Source: CAYMQB01 sp964392665
GTDB taxonomy: Bacteria > Hydrothermota > E44-bin80
DNA length: 26,897 nucleotides
Assembly: GCA_964392665.1 (NCBI GenBank)
Contig: CAYMQB010000041.1
Coordinates: 1-26,897, forward strand
Direction: 5' to 3'
Shown: positions 8,048 through 15,101 of the stretch, in pieces
How positions within the stretch are numbered: position 1 is the stretch's first letter
Layout of the letters: the number at the start of each line of letters is the position of its first letter
Notes under the pieces: generated by a model
The model's database searches: none
What the model was told of the DNA's origin: nothing
The model's input: the letters and a program-made list of their open reading frames with translations, nothing else
Made by a program: the position numbers and the translations under genes

Positions 8048-9253
8048 TTAGTCTCCAGGTGAATCAATGTTTTCTATCCATTTTGAGTGCAATTTTTCGA
8101 TAAGTCCTGGATATATCCTTTCTTTTGCGAGTAAAATTCGAGTTAGGCTTTCATCTAATTGTGACATTAATTCTGGCTTTGTTTGGAGTGTTCCTTTAAT
8201 TCCCTCTAAAAGAATGGGAACTTTTATATCCCACATAATGAGTAAGATGTCATTTCCTGCAACAAATGCCCTTGTCGTTATCATAGTGAGGTTTTCATTA
8301 TCGAGCATTCTTAACGCAGGTGCATAAAGGTCATCCGTCATTACAAGAATATCCGGGTTCGGTATTCTTATTAGTTCGATTAAAGATTTTGAATAAAGCG
8401 CTGGAACGCTATCGAAATCCCCGTATATAACGCTTGAATTCATAACACCGTCAATCTCGTTGGCAAGGGAAGAAAAAATATTGAAATTCCTCAGCATCTG
8501 AATGGACGGTAGTTCGAAATGAGCAGTCGTAACATCACTGTTTATTTTGACATCGCTGTAACCAGGATAGTGTTTTGCGACGACAAGAATACCACCTGCT
8601 TTATAACCCTTTATCAGGGATTCAGCCTTTTGTTTTACATCTACAGGTTTTCCTCCCAATGACCTTTCCTGTCTATACATAAGCGAGTTTTTATTTTCAG
8701 AAAGGTCCAGTGAAGGAGCCAGGTTCATATTAATTCCTAATTTACTCATTGTTGCTGCTGTTCTGTAGCCATATTCAAGTAGGTCCCTTTTCGTGAAAGA
8801 AGTTCCAAGTTTTTTTGCAGATGGGGTTTTCTCATAACCAGGAATATGCTTCAGTCTATTTACCTTACCACCTTCCTGGTCGATTGCGAAAAATAGTGGG
8901 ATAAGTGTTTGTTTGTTGTATTCGTCTATCATTGTTTTTGTTGAAAGCGTATCTTTAATAAAATTCTGGTTCAGGATTATGCCTCCAATCTGGTGCTTTT
9001 TGACGTTGTCACAGGAAGGCGGATAACTCATTATCAGTTGACCAATCTTAATTTGCAGGGGAAGCTTTTCTACGATTGAAGAGATTTTTCCCCTAAGTAT
9101 TTTTATATTTTTTTCTTTATCCGTTTCTCGGATATTGATGACCAGGGGTTCTTCCGGATTTTCAAGATGTGTTCTTGGGGGTTTTATTTCCTTTCTTGAA
9201 CAACTTAGGAACAGGAGCATAACAAGTAATAGGATTTCAGTTTTTAACTTCAT
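8048..9253 (-). CDS. GH3 (NagZ-like) lipoprotein with altered catalytic dyad
   Basis: 401 residues from the ATG at 9253. The N-terminus has a lipoprotein signal ending in FLSCSRKE, so it is anchored to a membrane. The body is a glycoside hydrolase family 3 barrel: FFAIDQEGGKVNRL, GINMNLAPSLD, KHYPG (227-231) and the nucleophile region VMTDDLY (D307/D308). NagZ relatives cleave beta-N-acetylglucosamine from peptidoglycan fragments. Where NagZ has Asp-Ser-His (acid/base dyad) this protein has N238-S239-D240, and the preceding GHG is GYS, so it may be inactive or changed in mechanism or substrate. The frame continues upstream to 9610, but that extension crosses the tRNA on the other strand and precedes the signal peptide. 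First gene of the operon with the helicase. Confidence 0.85.
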   Translation of the reverse strand: MKLKTEILLLVMLLFLSCSRKEIKPPRTHLENPEEPLVINIRETDKEKNIKILRGKISSIVEKLPLQIKIGQLIMSYPPSCDNVKKHQIGGIILNQNFIKDTLSTKTMIDEYNKQTLIPLFFAIDQEGGKVNRLKHIPGYEKTPSAKKLGTSFTKRDLLEYGYRTAATMSKLGINMNLAPSLDLSENKNSLMYRQERSLGGKPVDVKQKAESLIKGYKAGGILVVAKHYPGYSDVKINSDVTTAHFELPSIQMLRNFNIFSSLANEIDGVMNSSVIYGDFDSVPALYSKSLIELIRIPNPDILVMTDDLYAPALRMLDNENLTMITTRAFVAGNDILLIMWDIKVPILLEGIKGTLQTKPELMSQLDESLTRILLAKERIYPGLIEKLHSKWIENIDSPGD

Positions 9254-9262
9254 AATTGAAGC

Positions 9263-9291
9263 ATAATAGTGGAAAGTGTTTGTCATGTCAA
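9263..9291 (-). promoter_or_regulatory. Near-consensus promoter, apparently leaderless
   Basis: Minus strand: TTGACA (9291-9286), 17 bases, TATTAT (9268-9263). The expected start of transcription (about 9256) is only about 3 bases before the GH3 ATG at 9253, and there is no SD. It would drive the four-gene operon down to 3442. Confidence 0.7.
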
Positions 9292-9302
9292 CCACTTTTT
9301 TC

Positions 9303-9331
9303 TTGACATAAATAGCAAATAAGGTTAATAA
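9303..9331 (+). promoter_or_regulatory. Promoter for tRNA-Leu (and perhaps tig)
   Basis: TTGACA at 9303-9308, 17 bases, TAATAA at 9326-9331, placing the transcript start near 9338, a few bases before the tRNA. It is divergent from, and only 12 bases away from, the promoter of the GH3 operon. Confidence 0.55.
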
Positions 9332-9344
9332 TTGTGAGAGAAAT

Positions 9345-9427
9345 GCGAGGGTGGCGGAAATGGAAGACGCGCTGGATTTAGGATCCAGTCCTGTTAAAGG
9401 GTGGGGGTTCGATTCCCCCCCTTCGCA
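9345..9427 (+). tRNA. tRNA-Leu (anticodon TAG, reads CUA)
   Basis: Acceptor GCGAGGG (9345-9351) pairs with CCTTCGC (9420-9426; one G-T pair), followed by discriminator A. The anticodon arm is CTGGA-TTTAGGA-TCCAG with anticodon TAG; the T arm is GGGGG-TTCGATT-CCCCC. The variable region is long (TCCTGTTAAAGGG), as expected for a class II tRNA such as Leu. The 3' CCA is not encoded (ACAAAG follows). Confidence 0.96.
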
Positions 9428-9490
9428 CAAAGAACAAAAAACGAAGCGTTTATAAGAGTAGCGTTGACTAATGATAGATAACCCGAAATT

Positions 9491-10717
9491 ATGGACATTA
9501 AGGTAGAACAACCGAAATCTTACATAAGGGAAATGAAAATTTTCCTTGACTATGAAAAGTTCGAGGACGCAATTCGAAAAGTCGGTAGAAAATATGCCAA
9601 GACTGCACATATCGCAGGTTTTAGGAATGGCAAAGCACCCATTTCGATTGTTATTAATAATTTCAAAAAAGAGATAGAAGACGAAGCTCAGGATAATCTG
9701 ATAAAGAGTATGTTCTTCAAGGCATTAAAAGAGTATAACCTCAGCCCGATTACATATGCAGACATAAGAGATATTGAAAAAAGAAAAGAAATCGGTAAAT
9801 TTTCTTTTACCGCTGTTTTTCAGGTGATTCCTGATTTTGACTTAGTCACTGAAAATATCGAAGTTACTTATAAGTCTCCTAAAACAGGTAATGACAAGAT
9901 TAATAAAGTGATAACGGAGTTGCAGGAAAAATACATGACTCTGAAACCTGTTAACAGGCCATCAAAACCCGGGGACTCTGTGGAGTTTGACTATATAGTA
10001 ACAGATAATAAGGGGGATGAACTGGACAGTGTTCAAGGGATGACTGTGGATTGCAGTGAAACGGATAGTAAAGTTTCTCTGGGGATGATGATAAAAGACT
10101 TAAAACCCGGAGATAAGAAAAAACAGATGATGGAATATCCAAGGGAATTTCCTGTTGTCGAACTATACGGGAAGCAAGTTGAAGTATCTATTGAGGCAAA
10201 AGAAGTTAAAGAGAAGACCATTCCTTCTCTGGATGATAATTTTGCAAAAACATGCGGGTTCGATTCGCTCGGGGAACTGAAAAATGCGATAAAAAAGCAA
10301 CTTTCGAATGAAAGTGAACAATCAGCTATTGAGAAAGCGATGAATAAATTGATTAAAAAACTCATAGAAGTAAATAAGTTCGAAGTTCCCGACTCATTAG
10401 TGCAATATTATCTGAGTGGATATAAGAATTCGAGCAAAAGAGATAGTGATAAAGAGGAACTGAGTAAACTGGCAGAAAACAAGGCTAAATTGAATATAAT
10501 TCTGGATAAAATTGCATATAGAGATAAAATCGAAATTGCAGAGGATGAACTTGAAAAGGTTATAGAAAGACAAGCAGAAGGGGAATCTGTTGGTAAAAAA
10601 GAGTTCAGGCAGTATCTTGAAAAAACTGGCAAAATTAAGGATATCATTAGAATACTGAAGCGAGAAAAGACTTACATATTTCTCCGGGAGAATTTCGTGA
10701 CTAAGGTTAAGAAATAA
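9491..10717 (+). CDS. tig: Trigger factor (ribosome-associated chaperone)
   Basis: 408 residues, near the usual 430. It binds nascent chains at the ribosome exit. The N-terminal ribosome-binding domain has the signature AHIAGFRNGKAP (residues about 40-51). A PPIase-like middle domain spans about 150-235 (KPGDSVEFDY, GMMIKDLKPGDKK) and the helical C-terminal arms run from 245 on. An in-frame TAA lies just upstream of the ATG, so this start is the only one available, yet no clear SD precedes it (GATAACCCGAAATT). The gene lies 63 bases after tRNA-Leu and 31 bases before clpP, the frequent tig-clpP pairing; clpX, which often follows, is absent here. Confidence 0.93.
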   Translation: MDIKVEQPKSYIREMKIFLDYEKFEDAIRKVGRKYAKTAHIAGFRNGKAPISIVINNFKKEIEDEAQDNLIKSMFFKALKEYNLSPITYADIRDIEKRKEIGKFSFTAVFQVIPDFDLVTENIEVTYKSPKTGNDKINKVITELQEKYMTLKPVNRPSKPGDSVEFDYIVTDNKGDELDSVQGMTVDCSETDSKVSLGMMIKDLKPGDKKKQMMEYPREFPVVELYGKQVEVSIEAKEVKEKTIPSLDDNFAKTCGFDSLGELKNAIKKQLSNESEQSAIEKAMNKLIKKLIEVNKFEVPDSLVQYYLSGYKNSSKRDSDKEELSKLAENKAKLNIILDKIAYRDKIEIAEDELEKVIERQAEGESVGKKEFRQYLEKTGKIKDIIRILKREKTYIFLRENFVTKVKK

Positions 10718-10748
10718 TTTATCTACAGAACATATTAAGGAGGTAATC

Positions 10749-11342
10749 ATGCCTTTAATTCCTATGGTAATCGAGCAAAGTGGAAGGATGGAAAGAGCTT
10801 TTGATATCTATTCAAGGCTTTTGAAGGATAGAATAGTTTTTATTGGCTCGGTAATCGATGAGGAACTTGCAAATCTTGTAATTGCTCAACTTCTGTTCCT
10901 TGAAGCAGAAGATAAAGATAGGGATATAAGTATTTACATTAACTCGGGAGGAGGTATAGTATCGGCTGGACTGGCTATTTATGACACGATTCAATACATA
11001 AAACCGGATGTGACAACAATGTGTATGGGAATGGCAGCAAGTATGGCTGCATTATTGCTTGCATCAGGAACGAAATCGAAGAGATTCGCTCTACCTCATT
11101 CAAGGATTCTCATACATCAACCGATGGGAGGCGTTCAAGGTCAGGCGATTGATATTGAGATACATGCAAAAGAAATTATGAAAATGAAACGTGAGCTAAA
11201 TGAAATTCTTTCTTCACATACGGGCCAGGAGATTAAAAAAATAGAAAACGACAGTGATAGAAACTTCTGGATGTCCGCGGAAGAAGGTAAGAAGTATGGG
11301 ATTGTGGACACGGTTATTAAAACAAAAGAAGAAATGAAATAG
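10749..11342 (+). CDS. clpP: ATP-dependent Clp protease subunit, Asn in the triad
   Basis: 197 residues, collinear with B. subtilis ClpP. It forms the barrel-shaped serine protease of ClpXP/ClpAP-type machines. S98 (GMAAS) and H123 (LIHQP) of the triad are present, but position 172, normally Asp in the D-x-[ED]-R-D motif, reads Asn (DSDRNFW; codon AAC at 11262-11264). The strand otherwise written INSPGG is INSGGG (residues 65-69), losing the conserved proline. Listeria ClpP1 also has Asn at 172 and works with a second ClpP, so a paralogue elsewhere in the genome is possible. Strong SD (AAGGAGGTAATC). It follows tig and precedes an ECF sigma gene rather than clpX. Confidence 0.96.
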   Translation: MPLIPMVIEQSGRMERAFDIYSRLLKDRIVFIGSVIDEELANLVIAQLLFLEAEDKDRDISIYINSGGGIVSAGLAIYDTIQYIKPDVTTMCMGMAASMAALLLASGTKSKRFALPHSRILIHQPMGGVQGQAIDIEIHAKEIMKMKRELNEILSSHTGQEIKKIENDSDRNFWMSAEEGKKYGIVDTVIKTKEEMK

Positions 11343-11384
11343 AGCGAAAAAGTAATCATAAAAAGGGAATTTTTCTCACAAAAC

Positions 11385-11963
11385 ATGGTAGATAATAATG
11401 AGGAAGTGAAGATTGATGATGACGATATAATAGAAAAGATTAAGAATGGTGATAGTAATGCTTTTGAGGTGCTTGTGAAAAAATATCAGAAAGGGATTTA
11501 CAGATTGACCTACAGAATGACTAATGACCACTTTACCGCTGATGAACTTGCAATGGAAACCTTTGTTAGGGCTTACAAATCTATTAAGCGGTTTAGAAAA
11601 GGAGCAAATTTCTTTAATTGGATCTATACCATTGCAGTGAGATTATGTTTGAATTTCATTAAGAAAGAGAAAAGGAGAATAGATGTAGACCCGAGCAATA
11701 TCGATGCTTACTCTATAAAAGTGAAAAGTAATGATGGGCTTCTGGAAAAGGTTATTGCGAAAGAAGAAAATACGAGAATTCGAGAAGCAATTCGAAGATT
11801 ACCGGAGAAACTCAAGGTTGTATTACTTTTAAGGGTCGATGAAGAACTATCATATGCGGAAATTTCGAGAGTACTTAAAATTCCTTCTGGGACCGTTATG
11901 TCGAGATTAAATAGGGCTCGTGAAAGATTAAAACAGAGTATAGGAGATTATCTTAGGAAATGA
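11385..11963 (+). CDS. ECF-type RNA polymerase sigma factor
   Basis: 192 residues. Region 2 is FEVLVKKYQKGIYRLTYRMTN plus DELAMETFVRAYKSIKRFR and FFNWIYTIA (residues about 25-85), which binds core polymerase and the -10 element. Region 4 is EAIRRLPEKLKVVLLL...LSYAEISRVLKIPSGTVMSRLNRAR (about 130-185), the -35 helix-turn-helix. It directs transcription of a stress regulon, presumably envelope-related. Its stop overlaps the ATG of the anti-sigma gene (ATGA), so the two are coupled. The ATG has no good SD nearby. The 42-base gap after clpP contains no clear promoter, so it may share the tig-clpP transcript. Confidence 0.94.
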   Translation: MVDNNEEVKIDDDDIIEKIKNGDSNAFEVLVKKYQKGIYRLTYRMTNDHFTADELAMETFVRAYKSIKRFRKGANFFNWIYTIAVRLCLNFIKKEKRRIDVDPSNIDAYSIKVKSNDGLLEKVIAKEENTRIREAIRRLPEKLKVVLLLRVDEELSYAEISRVLKIPSGTVMSRLNRARERLKQSIGDYLRK

Positions 11964-12979
11964 AACACAAGAAAATAAAAAGTCTTATCGGCGCTTATTT
12001 GGATGGTGAGCTTCATGGTAAGCTTAAGAATCTAATCGAGGAACACCTAAAAACTTGCTCTGAATGCAAGAAAGAGTTGGATGTATTAAAGGCACTGGAC
12101 AAAAAGATAAGACAGGAAAAGATTGTTTTCCCTGCGGATTCTTACTGGGATTATCTTCCTAAACGAATAATGAAGAAGATTGGAACAAGAGAAGTCGGCG
12201 GATTTTTGTCTTTTAGAATTCCAAGAATCAAATGGGAACTTGCAGGCGGGATGATTGTCTTGCTCTTGACATTTATTGTTTTTAGACAAATGGTTGTTGA
12301 TAAAGGTAAAGAGCAATTGGAACATGTTGTCCTGATGGATAGGAGTGAAGATGAAATGCGAGAAACGATTACTGCAAGTGAGGGTGAAGGCATCGGTGTT
12401 TCTTCTACTGGTTCGATTTCTGGGAAGAAAGCGGGGATGGTTAAGGACGGAGAGACTGTGAAGACAAAAAAAGCGGACGTAGATGTTTCAAAGGTATCCA
12501 CACCGAAAGAAGTAATGAAAAGCCCTTCGGTTACGGCGGAAGAAAGCGAGAAAAGATATTTCGGGAAAGCTGGTGTGGAGAAGTCTGCAGATATTGCAGG
12601 TCAAGCCGCTCCAGCTAAAAAGGAAAGCGAGGCAGCAAACGGAGCGCTATCAGGGATGCAGAATGAGTTAGAAATCCGAGGTGGAAGAAAACAAATAGAT
12701 ATTCTATCGGATATCAAAGAGAAAGAGAATTACCTCAAAACATCAAAAGATAAAGTAGAAACTCAGAATGCGAGAAGGAGCCTTGTCAGACTTCTCTACA
12801 CAAATGCAAATATGACACGTAGCAGAGTTGACCTTGAGAGAGCAATGAAAGAAGTTCAAACTTACAGGGATTCTTATCCTTCGGATTATGAGGATACATT
12901 GGAACTTTATGATGATTCATTGCAACTTCTAATTGAAGAAATGGAAAAAGAAGAAGAGACATCTAAGGAAAGGAAATAG
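11960..12979 (+). CDS. Membrane anti-sigma factor with zinc-finger domain
   Basis: 339 residues. The N-terminus carries the H-x3-C-x2-C zinc anti-sigma motif (EEHLKTCSEC: H29, C33, C36), which clamps the sigma factor. One transmembrane segment (LAGGMIVLLLTFIVF, about residues 94-110) separates the cytoplasmic part from a long outer domain. That domain is low-complexity and charged (about 115-235) and ends in a helical, TPR-like region from about 240. It holds the partner sigma factor inactive until an envelope signal arrives. Overlaps the sigma gene by 4 bases and ends one base before the lgt ATG. Confidence 0.88.
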   Translation: MKHKKIKSLIGAYLDGELHGKLKNLIEEHLKTCSECKKELDVLKALDKKIRQEKIVFPADSYWDYLPKRIMKKIGTREVGGFLSFRIPRIKWELAGGMIVLLLTFIVFRQMVVDKGKEQLEHVVLMDRSEDEMRETITASEGEGIGVSSTGSISGKKAGMVKDGETVKTKKADVDVSKVSTPKEVMKSPSVTAEESEKRYFGKAGVEKSADIAGQAAPAKKESEAANGALSGMQNELEIRGGRKQIDILSDIKEKENYLKTSKDKVETQNARRSLVRLLYTNANMTRSRVDLERAMKEVQTYRDSYPSDYEDTLELYDDSLQLLIEEMEKEEETSKERK

Positions 12980-12980
12980 A

Positions 12981-13796
12981 ATGTTCAGAGCGCTTTTTAG
13001 TATAGGTTCCTTTGAGATTCATACGTATGGTGTGATGCAAGCAATTGCATTTTTCACTGCCATTTTTATAGCTGTGAGTAGGGCAAAGCGCGAAGGCATT
13101 GATCCTAATATAGTTTTTGACCTTGCAATCTGGGTGCTCGTTTCGGTTGTTATAGGTGCAAGGATATGGTATGTTGCCGAGCACTTCGGCGATTACAGCG
13201 AGAATCCATATGATATACTAAAAATCTGGCAAGGTGGTCTTGTTTTTTATGGGGGTTTCATAGGTGCGTTTATAGGAGGATTGCTGTTTTTAAAGATAAG
13301 AAAATTAGTTTTCACCAGAACAGGTGATATTATAGCCCCGTCTCTTGCTATTGGAATTGCAATAGGCAGAATAGGATGTTTTCTTAACGGTTGTTGCTAT
13401 GGGAGGATTTCCCGGAGCTATGGCATTGCTTTCCCTGGAAGAGAATTTAGCCCTCCGTATGCAGACCAACTCAAACAAGGATTGATTGAATCCGGAGCGA
13501 GTCACTCGCTACCGGTTATCCCAACACAACTGTATTCGACACTTGACAATCTTGTAATATTTGGAATACTAATGGTTTTATCAAGGAGAAAACCTTTCGA
13601 GGGATTTTTAATATGGCTGTTTTTTGCATTATACGGAATTCATCGATTCATAATAGACTTTTTCAGATACTATGAAGGAGCAGCAAAGGCGCTTAAGATT
13701 ATGACGCTTTCTCAGGCAATGAGTCTTTGTGTTGTTGTTGTGTCGATTATTGCTCTTTTAATTTTATACCGTGAAAATAAAAAGAAAAAGAAATGA
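12981..13796 (+). CDS. lgt: Prolipoprotein diacylglyceryl transferase
   Basis: 271 residues with about seven membrane segments. It transfers diacylglycerol from phosphatidylglycerol to the lipobox cysteine of prolipoproteins at the inner membrane. The Lgt signature appears as GRIGCFLNGCCYG (Arg conserved; CF/CC variants occur in several phyla outside Proteobacteria), together with GGLVFYGGFIGAFIGG and the C-terminal HRFIIDFFRYYEG. I chose the ATG at 12981 because it follows AGGAAAGGAAATAG and starts the family-typical MFRALFSIGSFEIHTYG; the frame extends upstream but only over the end of the anti-sigma gene. One base separates it from the anti-sigma stop, so the sigma/anti-sigma/lgt genes look like one operon. 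Its substrates here include the lipoproteins at 8048 and 17663. Confidence 0.96.
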   Translation: MFRALFSIGSFEIHTYGVMQAIAFFTAIFIAVSRAKREGIDPNIVFDLAIWVLVSVVIGARIWYVAEHFGDYSENPYDILKIWQGGLVFYGGFIGAFIGGLLFLKIRKLVFTRTGDIIAPSLAIGIAIGRIGCFLNGCCYGRISRSYGIAFPGREFSPPYADQLKQGLIESGASHSLPVIPTQLYSTLDNLVIFGILMVLSRRKPFEGFLIWLFFALYGIHRFIIDFFRYYEGAAKALKIMTLSQAMSLCVVVVSIIALLILYRENKKKKK

Positions 13797-13957
13797 ACCT
13801 TAAATTTGATTGTCTCCTTCTCATATTGAGCGGAGCCAAGAATCTCGTCTTTAGATTCTTTCTGGGTCAATAAGGGACGGATTACTCAGAATGACATTGA
13901 ATACTGTCATGCTGAATTTATTTCAGCATCACATAATATGGTTGCCATAGCAAGACC
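13797..13957. repeat. Dispersed palindromic repeat cluster between lgt and mnmA
   Basis: Noncoding region between convergent genes. It contains TCATATTGAGCGGAGCCAAGAATCTCG, the degenerate arm GGATTACTCAGAATGACAT (13880-13897), and GTCATGCTGAATTTATTTCAGCATC, with inverted pieces (CTGAA/TTCAG). The same TTACTCAGRATGACAT core recurs on the minus strand inside the small secreted gene (1241-1257). This is the style of short interspersed palindromes common in such genomes. No protein or clear intrinsic terminator. Confidence 0.5.
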
Positions 13958-15028
13958 TTAAGTCCTCTCTAATAAGAGGGGACTTAGGGGTATGTCTGCA
14001 ATCCATCCGCTTCCCAGCACAATGTCATTCTTATAAAAAACTGCAAGTTGTCCTGGTGTTATTGCCATCTGTGGTTTATTGAATTTGACAAGAACCTTAT
14101 CTTTCTCACAAATTATATTTGCATTCTGTGGCTTGTGTTGAGATCTTATCCTAACAGAAACTTTGCCCGGTATTTTGTCGGTAGAAACCAACCAATTTAG
14201 GTTTCGAGTAATAAATTCACTTATAAACACATCGTTTTCTTCCCCAACAATTACCGTATTTTCCTTGGAATTGATTGATATGACATAAAGAGGCTTATTT
14301 ATGTTAACCTGTATGCCTTTTCTCTGACCAATCGTATAAAAAAAGAGTCCTTTGTGGTGTCCCAGGACTTTACCCGATTTGTTGATAATTTGACCTGGTT
14401 TCATTAACTCAGGCATCTTCTTTAGCAAGAATTTTCTATAATCCTTATTTTTGATAAAACAAACTTCTTGACTTTCTTTTTTTGCGTAGAAACCAAGATT
14501 AGATGTCCTTGCGATAGCTAAAACATCTTGTTTAGTGTATTCTCCAACCGGGAACAGTATTCTCGATAACCATTGTTTTTTAAGTCTCGCAAGAAAATAG
14601 GACTGGTCTTTTTTGACATCTTTTCCCATTAATAGATTGTAATCAATGCCTTTTTCTTGAATCCTTGCGTAATGACCTGTTGCAACAAATTGTATATCCA
14701 ATTGTTTGGCTTTCTCAAACAATATCTTGAACTTGACTTCTCTGTTGCAAACTGCACAGGGATTCGGGGTTCGTCCTATAGAGTAATCTCTGGAGAAGTA
14801 ATCTATTACCTTTTTACTGAACAGTCCTCTAACATCGACTGTATGATGTTCTATACGAAGTTTAGTGGCAATCTGTTTTAAACTGAAAATGTCTTCTTCG
14901 GAATATATGGGAAAATCCAAAAATTTAAGTGTAATGCCGGTGACTTCAAAATTCTGTTCCTTGAGTAAATAAGCTGAGACCGAACTATCCAATCCGCCGC
15001 TCATCCCAAGAACAACCCGCTTTTTCAC
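13958..15028 (-). CDS. mnmA: tRNA 2-thiouridine(34) synthase MnmA
   Basis: 356 residues from the GTG at 15028 (361 from a TTG at 15043). It activates U34 of Lys, Glu and Gln tRNAs with ATP and inserts sulfur. The PP-loop GMSGGLDSS is at the start. The two reactive cysteines are present: C94 (PNPCAVCNRE) and C190 (SQEVCFIKNKDYRKF), and the ATGHYARI motif lies between. I prefer GTG because MKKRVVLGMSGG matches the family N-terminus; neither start has a good SD. The last ten codons (LSPLLLERT and stop) lie inside a palindrome (13959-13986), so the C-terminus seems repeat-derived. It lies 58-73 bases after the M1 peptidase gene and may share its transcript. Confidence 0.94.
   Translation of the reverse strand: MKKRVVLGMSGGLDSSVSAYLLKEQNFEVTGITLKFLDFPIYSEEDIFSLKQIATKLRIEHHTVDVRGLFSKKVIDYFSRDYSIGRTPNPCAVCNREVKFKILFEKAKQLDIQFVATGHYARIQEKGIDYNLLMGKDVKKDQSYFLARLKKQWLSRILFPVGEYTKQDVLAIARTSNLGFYAKKESQEVCFIKNKDYRKFLLKKMPELMKPGQIINKSGKVLGHHKGLFFYTIGQRKGIQVNINKPLYVISINSKENTVIVGEENDVFISEFITRNLNWLVSTDKIPGKVSVRIRSQHKPQNANIICEKDKVLVKFNKPQMAITPGQLAVFYKNDIVLGSGWIADIPLSPLLLERT
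13959..13986. repeat. Palindrome covering the 3' end of mnmA
   Basis: TAAGTCC-T-CTCT, loop AATA, AGAG-G-GGACTTA: twelve-position arms with one G-T pair. It is coding for mnmA and lacks a T-run on the mnmA side, so it could be a weak terminator but resembles a dispersed CTAAGTCCCCTCTT-type repeat. Confidence 0.6.
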
Positions 15029-15101
15029 AATTAACTGATTCAATCGAAAACTAAAATGAGAAATCTATCATAATTATGTTGCTTACCAAGAAGGATATTT
15101 T

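Noticed and set aside
9254..9610. N-terminal extension of the GH3 frame
   Set aside because: It crosses tRNA-Leu and the 5' end of tig on the other strand and would place the lipoprotein signal in mid-protein.
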